64,000 bases of DNA from a virus: positions 1-64,000 of the IMG/VR virus record IMGVR_UViG_3300042691_027019; one strand, given 5' to 3'. Positions 33,495 to 45,400 of the stretch are shown here, in pieces; within the stretch, counting starts at the first letter, position 1, and each line of letters opens with the position of its first letter. The notes below the pieces were generated by a model. It was not told where the DNA came from, ran no database searches, and worked only from the letters and a program-made list of their open reading frames with translations. The translations under genes and the position numbers were made by a program.

Positions 33495-36400
33495 ATGGCT
33501 GATTCACCTATCAACAGCACAACTAATTACGAAGTTGTTACAGACAGTAACGGTGTGACTCTGAGAAGATCCATAGCTCATCTGCCATCGTTCTATAGAA
33601 CAGACAATAATCATAGATTTTTAACCAGCACTTTAGATCAATTAATACAACCAGGCAAATTAACAAGATTAGATGGCTATGTTGGTCGTCAATATTCTTA
33701 TACTAGACAAGCAGCTGACAGTTATATCGAAGCAACCAGCGAGGACAGAGCCAATTATCAATTAGAACCTGCTGTGACCTACACAGACAAAGATACATCT
33801 TCTATCAATCCAGAAGACCAAGTTAAATTCACAGCCACCTATGATGATTATATTAATCAAATAAAATTCTTTGGTGGCAATGTTGATAATCATGATAGAC
33901 TTAATAAAGAGATAGTGTATGCATGGAATCCTGCAGTAGACTTTGACAAATTAATCAATTACAGAGAATACTATTGGTTGCCAGAAGGTCCAAATCCCAT
34001 TTTAGTTTCTAATAACGGTACAAATTCAGTTACTGAGATATCAGTGGATCATGTGGGCAACACTGCTTATACTTTCAGCACATATGATGGTGTACAAAAT
34101 CCCACAATAACATTATACAGAGGTAACACTTACAAATTTGTATTAGATGTAGACGGTCATCCTTTCTATATTATGACCGAACCATTTACCACGGGCATAG
34201 CCGAGGATGGCAGCACATCAGTGATTTATTCTTCAGCTGTGTCAGGCAATGGCACTGAGGTTGGTATTTTAACTTTTACGGTACCATCAGATGCACCAGA
34301 CATATTGTATTATCAGTGTGGCAATCACCAAGCAATGCAGGGTATTTTAACAATTAAAACTATCACTGCTGTAACAAAAATAGATGTAGAGCACGAGATA
34401 GTAGGCACAAAGAATTATATCATGTCTTCAGGAATAAAACTGAGCAATGGTATGAAATTAAAATTTATTGATAATGTGACCAGTGCAACATATAAAAATA
34501 AAGAATTTTATGTGGAAGGAGTGGGCGATCATATTACTCTAACAGATACTGCTCGATTAATCACACCAGAATCTTATTCTGCAGAGACCACAGAATTGTA
34601 TGACACAGTGACTTACGATAGTAGACCTTATGCAATCAGTTTTTATAGACCCGAAACACCCGATTATATCACAATCAAAAGAGACAGTCCAGATAACAAT
34701 GCATGGAGTAGATATAACCGATGGTTTCATAAATCAGTAATAAAAACATCAGACGATGTTAATGGTAATATTACCGCTTTATTAGAAACAGCTAGAGCCA
34801 AAAGACCCATAATAGAATTTGACTCAGGCATACAATTATATGATCACGGAACAGAAGGATTAAACTCTGTGGCCTTGATTGACACAGTGACCACAGATGT
34901 GTTCTCCACAGTGGTCAACTCTTCAGGATACATTGTGGACGGTATTTCTTTAGCACATGGCATGAGAGTATTATTCACAGCAGACACCGATTCAATAGTT
35001 AAAAATAGAATTTATAAAGTGAATTTTGTCACAGTGGGAGGTAACTCAGTAATAAATCTTACGCAAGAAGCAGATGGCATACCACAAGATGGTCAAACTG
35101 TGTATGCAGAGTTAGGAGCAAACTACCAAGGAAAAACTTTTTATTACAGTGAGTCTGAAAATGCATGGCAGCAAGGACAGACAAAAACAGCTCTAAATCA
35201 AAAACCTTTATTTTCTTTACAGGATAATAATGATATAAAATTTAATGATCAAACAGTGTATCAAAATTCTTCTTTTGCAGGTGCTGCTGTTTTTGAATAT
35301 AAAATTTCAGAAACTTCTCCTGTGGATACAGTGTTAGGATTGAGAGTAAAATACAACACTATCAATAATGTGGGAGATATTACTTTTACTTCTGATCTTG
35401 GATCGGGATCATTCACTTATAAGAGTGGAGACAAAGTGATATCTAAAAATTTTGGCACAGGTCATGTGCATTATATTATCAGTAGAACAGAAAATGAAGC
35501 CAAAACATCTTGGATTAAACGACTTGAAGACAGCAAACAACGAGTAATAAGAACATTCATTGTTGAAGCTAATGAATTAAGATTATTTCCTATCGATGTA
35601 TTTGCGAACAGTGTGGAATTGGAAGATTTAGATGTACATGTAGATGTTAACTCTAAAGTACAGAATCTAAACACAGATTATACATTAGTAGATGGAACCA
35701 CAAACAAATATATAAAATTTTCATATGATCTTTTGGTGGGAGACATAGTTAAAATACAATGTTACAGTGCAGCCAAAAGAGTTGTCGGCAAAGGTTTATA
35801 TGAAATACCAGAAAATTTATCAGTCAATCCGTTCAACGAGCAGTTGAAAGATTTTACCTTTGGACAAATATTAAATCATGTGCATGATATAAATGAAAAG
35901 AATGTTGAACTAACAGGAGATATACCTGGAGACAGTAATTTACGAGATTTGCCTGATGTAAGAACCAAAGGTGGAACCATAATACAACATTCAGCACCAT
36001 TGCCTCAAGCTATGTTCTCATTAATAGATCAGAATGCCAATGCGATTTCTGCTATAGAATATTGTTCTTTAGAATATCAAAAATTTAAAGAAGGATTTCA
36101 ATCTAATATCGATATTGGACGGTCCTATGAAGGAGATCCTGCTGCAGCAGTGGACGAAATAATCAAAACCATGCATGGTGATCGCGGAATCAGTTTTCCA
36201 TTCTTCTATGAAGACATGATAGGTTACGGAGAAAAAGTCAGCACAAGAACATACACAGTACAAGACAGCACAGAAACAGAGTACGCTATTGACAGTCAGT
36301 TTGATATCAATGTTTCCAGCAATCGAGCAGTCTATGTTTACCTTAACAACACACAATTATTACAAGGTTACGATTACACTTTTAGTGAAACCGAAGATAG

Positions 36401-39400
36401 TGTGAATATAACTGCTGCTCTCGTTGAAGGAGATGTGATTAAAATTAAAGACTACAGTGATACCACAGGCAGTTTTGTGCCACTAACACCAACAAAGGTG
36501 GGAATATATCCTCGATTTAAACCAGAAAAAATTCTTGATGACACATATTTAGAATCAACCTACGTGATAGTGGGACACGATGGCAGCAAGACAGTGGCGT
36601 ATGGAGACTACAGAGACGATATCTTATTAGAATTAGAGAGAAGAATTTATAACAATTGTAAAATTGTTTATGATTCAGCGTTATTGCCAGAAACAGAGGT
36701 GAGACCTTCTGGATTTACACAGGGAGATTATACTATAGGTGAAATCAATAATATTTTAAGTTACGATTTCTATTCTTGGGCAGGTAGAAATGCTGTGGAC
36801 TATCAAAAGAATGAGATATATGATGATTCTAATGCTTTTACTTTTAATTACAGCAGCAATAAAGATTCTGTAAACAGCGAATATCTACCAGGACACTGGA
36901 GAGGCATATACAATTATTTCTATGACACGGATCGACCACACACTCATCCTTGGGAAATGTTAGGACACAGTGAAAAACCCACGTGGTGGGAAGATACCTA
37001 TGGTCCAGGACCATACAGCTCGGGCAACGAATTGTTATGGAATGATCTAGCAGCAGGCTATGACAGCGGCAAAGAATCAGCTGATCCTAGATATGTCAGA
37101 TCAGACTTGTTAAATTATCTACCAGTGGACGAGAATGGACAATTGCTATCACCTATAGATTCAGGATTGATAGACAATTACGTATCAGCAGGTATTAATA
37201 AAGTATGGAAATTTGGAGATCACTCGCCGACAGAAACTGCTTGGAGAAGAAGTGCTCAATATCCTTTTGCTGTAATAAAATTATTAGCATTAACTCGACC
37301 AGCAAAATTCTTTGGATTATTTTTTGATAACAGTAGATTGGGTTTGAATGTTTCAGGTAATGTTATTGACAGTGACACAGAAGTGGCACAGAATATACGC
37401 ACAGCCAAATATCATTTGGAAACATCAACAGATAATGAAACCGGCACAACCACTCGTTATATTACCGGAGGATATCAACCGTTTGTTGTGAACTATCTAA
37501 TTAAAAATGGATTAGATCCAGCAGTATTTTTCTATGATAAAATGAAAAATCTCAATGTACAATTAGCATACAAATTGGGAGGATTCACAGACAAACAAAA
37601 TTTAAGAATATTAACAGACAGTGTTAGTCCAGGATCCACAGCTGGCTCACAGTTTATACCAGATGAGAACTATAAAATACTATTTAGAATCAGTAATCCA
37701 ATAAACACATTTGAATATTCAGGAGTGCTGATAGAATTAAACACAGCCACCACAGGAGATGGCAGCACACTGGAAGGCGGATACAAAGTTATTGGTTATA
37801 ACACAATCAAACCATATTTTAAAATATTTGAACCATTAAAAAATGGCAACAGTTATTCCATTGAAGCAGGCAATGCTCGAGCAACCATTTACAAGGATTA
37901 TGGAAATGTAGAAAAAGTTGTAACCTATGGCACAGTGTTCAAAGATGTCCAATCGGTAGTGAATTTCCTAACAGGATATGGAAAATATTTAGAATCACAG
38001 GGATTTGTTTTTGATAAATTTTCTAGAGAATTAAAAGAAATTGCCAATTGGGAGATGTCATCCAAAGAATTCTTATATTGGACAAGACAAGGATGGGCTC
38101 CAGGATCGGCTATTACACTAAGTCCAGGAGCTGAAGGATTTCATCTCTCAACCAAAGACAGTGTGATAGGAAGATTAAAGAATCTACAGGGAGAATACAC
38201 AGTATTAGATTCTGCTGGTAGTACAGTTAACAGCAAATCAATTAGTACAAAACGCATAGGAACCACTTTTGAAATAATCAGCAAATTTCCAGAATCAGGC
38301 ATATACAATATCACAATGAATGCTGTACAGAAAGAACACATTCTATTATTTGACAATATCACAGTGTTTTCGGATATTTTATTACAGTTAGCAACAGGAT
38401 TCCGTCAACAGAGATTCCGATTAATTGGTTGGAAAACTGGAGACTGGAACGGTGATTATTATTCTCCAGGATTTGTTTTTGATGAAGCTCAAGTAGCAGC
38501 ATGGACAGCTAATACTGATTATCAAATTGGCGATACAGTAGAATACAATGCTAAATTTTACACTTCTAAAGTTAATCATAATTCTGGAAACACGTTCGAA
38601 TCAGATAAATGGCAGAAGAAGAAAGAAAAACCTGCTGCACAATTAATACCTAATTTTGATTATAAAATTTCTCAGTTTAATGATTTTTATAACTTAGAGA
38701 GCAATAATTTTGATGAAGGTCAACAGAGATTGGCTCAGCATCTTACAGGATATCAATCTAGAAGTTATCTAGACAATCTTTTCCTTAACGACGTTTCTCA
38801 ATACAAATTCTATCAAGGATTTATTAGAGAAAAAGGTACTCTTAATGCTATTAATAAATTGGTTAAAGCAAAATTTTATGGAGAAAATATTGATCTTACT
38901 ATCTATCCTGAATGGATGATTCGAGTGGGAGAATTTGGAAACACAGATAATAAAAAATTTGTTCAGATTCGTATGCCTGACGATACATTTACTAATAATA
39001 TACAGAGCATAGAAATATTAGACAATGTATCAGACTCGTTGGATTGGGAAAAATCTGTTAGAGTACTTACTTCTGAATTATATAATAAAACTATAGAATA
39101 TAACAGTCAAGAAACTTTCTCTCTGTATGATTACACTGAAGAAGGTACAGATAAAGACACAGTTCAAAAATTTAAAACAGCAGGATATCCTAGATTACTT
39201 GATGTGGATCACACTGCTTTTACGTCTACGGATCTGCTGAATCTTGATGTATCTTCTATAACCAAAAACGATCTAGTATGGGTAGCAAAAAAAGATAACA
39301 ATGATTGGGACGTATTAAGATTGACATCCACAGTTTTAAAAATTATTGCCATGCGATCCATTAACAATGCTACTCAATTAGAAGTGATACTAACTGGCAA

Positions 39401-42400
39401 TCATGATTTTGTGGCAGGCGATTATTTCTCAATACTAAACAGTCAAAGCACACAATTAAATGGAGTGTATAAAGTATACAGCACACCTACCACAGCATCA
39501 TTGATATTCAATTACAACAAATCGAATAGAATATCCAGCACAGTGGTATTATCAGATCAATCTACTATAAACACCTATGGTAACATTTACAAATGGGTCA
39601 GCGTGAGATTTGACAGCATGGACAATGTTAATGACCGAATACCTTATAGCGTTTACAGAGATGTGGACACAGCAAATTTTGTTAATGGTGATAGAGTGTT
39701 TGCTGACAACAGTACGGGCAAATGGGCAATATATGAAAAAACAGATCCATACGAAACAAAATTATTGTTATCCCCAGATTCTGTAAACGAGCAATATTTT
39801 GGTTATCAAATAGTTGCTAGAAATGATAGTAGAACATTAATAGTAGCATCGCCAGGTGAAGGTCAAGGACATATACATTTTCTCTATAGAGCAGAAAATC
39901 AACCAGGAAATTTATTCTCTTCTACCAGCAGTTATGAAATGAATGACGGAAATGATGCTACATCTCGTTTGGGAGAAACTTTAACAATTAGCACTGATGA
40001 AAATTACATTGCAGCAGGAGCTCCTTACACTAATACATTAGCAAATGACGGCAGTACCAGACACGAAAATGCTGGATTAATAAAGATTTTTGCATGGAAT
40101 AATGTAGACAAAAATTATTCTTTCTACAACACTGTGTTACCACCCACTGATGATAGCTCTACATTGATAGATATGAATTATGGATGGGCCTGTGCCATAG
40201 CAGAACCTTCAGATGCCAGCACAGTTTCAACTAGACCAAAATTTCTTTTTGCGTCAGCTCCTGGACTAAACAACAATTCAGGAGTGGTATATGTGCATAC
40301 TCTACAAAAAGATCTAGCAGACAGTACCATACCTGTATGGAGACAAGATTCTGCGATATACAGTACAGAATCAGGATCAGGCAAAAGATTCGGTCACAGA
40401 TTAGCAGTCAACGATAATGCAGATATAATAGCAATCAGTAGTGTTGCTCCAGGCACTGCTGGACAGGTAGAAATATTTACAAAGAATAGTGTGAATGATG
40501 ATGGCAGCAGCATAGAAGATGGCAGTACCAAACATATTTTTACTCATAGACAAACATTGAAAGGTGTAAATGCAGATGGTAGCACTCTAAACACCGCGTT
40601 TGGAGAAAGTATTTCTATGAGCATCAACGGAGAATTGCTCGTAATATCTGCTCCTGGAAAAGATCAAGGAGAGCAAAATGATGCTGGAGCAATCTATATC
40701 TATAAATGGAACGCTGATGGATCAACAAATACCTATACTCTACAACAGACTATTGTAGCTCCAGAGTCTTCTACTAATATGAGATTTGGATCCACAGTGC
40801 AAATTAATAGAGCAAATAATAGAATAGTGATAGGAGCTGAAAAATTTGGAAATAATAGAAGTATGCTTTTTGATAACGGAGCCACAACGTTTGATTTAGG
40901 AGATACAGATATAGTGGATCTTAACATAGGATCTGGAGGAGTGTTTACTGCTACAAAATATGATACAGAATTTGTAATAGATGACAAATTAGTTACAACG
41001 AATGTAGATGCCAATGACGATTTTGGCAGAGGAATATTCATAACAGACACAACAGTGTTTGTAGGATCACCTCAGGATGATGTTTTAACAAACGATGGCA
41101 GCACATATAGACTAGATGAAGGAACTGTAACAATATTTGATCTTAAAGTGAGAAATTCTTATGCATGGACGGCATTGTCTACTGAAACAAATCTTGTTAA
41201 TGATAAAAAAGTAGATTCTTCTTTTATTTTTGATAGTGCAAATAATGAAATAATTGATTATTTAGATTACTATGATCCTGTCAAAGGCAGAATACTGGGT
41301 ATAGCCGACAGAGAAATTAACTACAAAACTGAATGGGATCCAGCAATATACAATATCGGAACCAAAGATAAAACTGTCAATACAAAAACAGCATGGGGTG
41401 AAGAGCATGTGGGTGAAGTTTGGTGGAATATGAGCACTGTAAGGTGGGTTTGGTATGAACAACACGGTTTAGAATATCAAACTAAAAATTGGGGCAAATT
41501 ATTTCCAGGATCATCAGTGGACATATATGAGTGGGTAGAATCAACTCTGTTACCATCTGAATGGAATCTGAGAGCAGACACAGTGCCGGGATTATCACAA
41601 GGAGTCTCTGGAAAACCTCTACATCCAGACAATACAGTTTTTACAGTGAAACAAAAATACAACACTATTTCTGATAGTTTTGTTAATTATTATTATTTCT
41701 GGATAAAAAATTCTGTATTTTTGCCGGCAAAAAATAAATCAGCCACAGAAAGAAAGAACACTACAGCATACGTGTCCAATCTAATAGAGAATCCATTAGC
41801 ATCAGGAATAAAATATTATGCTATCACAGGAACAAACTCATTAATAACTTTTAATGTTAAAAATAGTTTAACTAATGATAATACAGTTCTTAATATAAAT
41901 TATAAAAATAATAATAATGAAGACACAGCACACAGTGTATGGAAATTAATTAGAGAAGGTGACAAAGATGATAGTCCAAATGCATTATTAGAGAAAAAAT
42001 GGTGGGACAGTCTTGTGGGCAAAGATACGTCAGGCAACGAAGTACCAGATCTAACATTGCCAATCAACCAACGATACGGAAATAGTGTTAGACCTAGACA
42101 GAGCTGGTATGTGGATAGATTTGCTGCTCTAAAAGAAATCGTAGATTACAGTAACAGCGTACTAAAAACAAAAGAATTAGCCAACAGTATCAGTTACGCA
42201 AATTTAAATTCAGCAGATCCAGAACCCACAGAAGCTTCAGGCGAATGGGATCGTAGAGTTGAAAGTTACGCAGATTTAACATACATCGATACTAGAGATA
42301 TCAGCGGCATAATTGATGTATTAGTAGCTAGCGATGAAGAAAACAGCAAAGGTTCTTGGGCAATCTATAACTGGAATCTTACAGAATGGATAAGAACGAA

Positions 42401-45400
42401 AGTACAGACATATAAGACGAGCACTTATTATAGTCTAGCTGATTGGTATGCTGATGGATATGACACAAACACTGTGATTGACAAACAGGTTAACTATCAG
42501 TATGAAGTTGAGACTATAGATTTAGAAATTGGAAGAATTGTAAAAGTATTAAGAGCCGACACAGGCGGTTGGAAATTATTTGAACAAACTGCAGAAGGAT
42601 TAAAAAATGTTGCCACACAAAATGGTACAATACAATTATCCAAAGCTCTGTATGACTATACTATTAAGAACACAGGATTTGATGCTGATGATACATTTGA
42701 TGCTAATTTCTTTGACCAAGAACCCACAATTGAAACCAGAAATATTTTAACAGCTCTAAGAGATGATATATTTGTGGGAGATCTAAAAATAGAATACAAT
42801 AATATATTCTTTATTGGATTAAGAAAAGTATTAGAAGAACAATTATACGTGGATTGGTTGAATAAATCTTCGTTTATAAACGTAACCAACAGTCTAAGAC
42901 CATTAGATCAGCGTAAGACTTATAGAGTGGGTAACGAAAACTTTGTAGAAGATTACATCAATGAAGTGAAACCTTTTCATACCAAGATAAGAGAATATAG
43001 ATTAGGATATACCACTACAGAAACACAAGATGGAATCAACACAGACTTTGATCTTCCAGCATTTTATGATGGCACTCGCATTAGGAATGTAGACGTGTCG
43101 GCAGATGTAGCATTAATGGCAAGTTACCCTTACCGTTTCTGGAGAGACAATTATAAAAAATATGTGGATTCTATTGTGGTAACCAAAGGTGGTAGTGGAT
43201 ATATCACTGCTCCTACAGTTACACTAGTTGGAGGAACAACCAAATCAGTGGGACCGTTCACAGTGTTGGGTAGAAGTAACAGTGGACCAACATCAGGACA
43301 ATCAGGATATTTTTATCCATTGTACACAGCAGCCGCAGATGCTGATCTAGCAGACAGTCAAGAGGGCGGAACAGGTACTAGCTCATTATTCACATTCAAT
43401 GAATACCCAAGCATAGAGTTTTATATGCCAGACTCTGATCAAAATACAGCCATCACAGATAGACCTACAGGATATGAAGTTTATACCACAGCAGACAATA
43501 CTCAAGCCACAGCAAGAGCGATAATACAGAATGGATCTGTGACAAGAATACAACTATTAACACCAGGCAGTAACTACACAGCCACACCACGAGTAGTATT
43601 AACAGGCGGAGGTTCTGGAGGAGTTACACCAGCAGATGCTGCTCGAGCCTATGCCAATTTAAGGAATGATCTTGTGAGAGATATCTCTACCACAATCAAA
43701 TTTGACCGAGTACAATCCACAGCCACAGTGTTGGATTGGGTAGCAAATACAGCCTATGCATACAATGATCTAATTAGATATGAAGACGGATTCTATAAAG
43801 TTAACAGTGGATTTACCAGCACAGAAGATTTCGATAACGGATTAACATATCTAACAAAATTGCGAGGCGATGAACCTTACATTACTGCTGCTGAAAGAAC
43901 TCTAGGATTGTACCAACCAGATGCTGGCATGCCAGGCAACGAGTTATCTCAAGTGATGACAGGAGTAGACTACGGCGGAGTTATGGTTACAGGATTAGCA
44001 TTCAACAGTGGACAGGGTTGGGATAGATCGCCATGGTACGATAATCCTTGGGACACATATGGTTTAAGCCGAGTGAAAACATTCTATGGAGATGGTAGCT
44101 CTACAGCATTTACATTTGCAACTGCTCCGAGTGCGACCGATGTATACACTGTATACATAAATGGTGTGAGACAAACGTCACTGGTATTCCGAGGCGATGG
44201 ATCTACCAAAACTTTCACAGTTATACCTGATGACAGCTCTGTGGTTGGCAACGGCGATGAAATACAGTTTATACCTTTTGATGATGACGGAGTACTAACA
44301 CCCACAGATGATAAAACTCTAGATTCATTGATCAGCGGTGGTCTTTTTGGATCAGCGGTGGGAATAGCACCGTCGGATATTATATTAGAAGGAGATGGAT
44401 TCATAACACCAGAAACCAGCTATGCTCCAGAAGAGAATGTGCCAGGTTCAATGTTTGACACTGTGGATATCAAAGTTTATACCACACCAGAGTCCGGCGT
44501 GCCGTTTATTGTGAACAAAAATTATATCGGTGATGGTTTAACTCTAACTTATAACATAGGACAATATCCAGGAACAGATGATTCAGTGATAGTGACTGTG
44601 GATGGTCAAACCATGAGGCAGAATGACGAATACACAGTAGATGCTGCTGCAAAAACTATTACTTTTTTATCAACACCGGTAAGTGGCAGCAAGATATCTA
44701 TCAAGAGTTTTGCTGTGTCTGGAAGTAATTACATGGTATTGAACACTTTCATTGGAGACGGATCCACAGCATCATTCACAACATCTGCTAGAGAGACTTT
44801 CCAATTGGACAGTGCGGCCAGCCAACTATATGTCACTGTAGATGGTCAACCCACAACAGCATACAATTACACAGTATCAGGCAAATTAATCACAATAACA
44901 TTACATACTGGTGATGGATCTACTCTGTTGCCTCCAGCAGCAGGCAAATTAATACAGATATCATCATTCAATCAACCTGCGGGCAGTGGTAGAGCTTATG
45001 CTGAAGTTAGAAGTGAGCAGTTGACACACGATGGTACCAACAGATATACTTTGACATATCCTGCAGGTGCTATTGGACCATATTCAGGATTGACGCTTTT
45101 AGAAGTAGGCGGAAAAATATTGAGAGGACCAGACAATACCTACTATGCAGGCGATGGCAGCACCACAAGTTACAGTCTAGGCACAGATCCTGCCAACACA
45201 GTAACAGTAGCCAATGAAGTAGAAGTTTATGTCAACGGTTCTAAAAAATATCAGTTCACAGATTACACAGTGAATATCGGTACACAACAGATACAGTTTG
45301 TGTCTGCTCCAAGTGGTACAGATGTTATTGCTGTGTCTGTACTATTGGATAATCATTATTACAACGAAGGATCAGATGTGATATTAAAACCAACACAACT

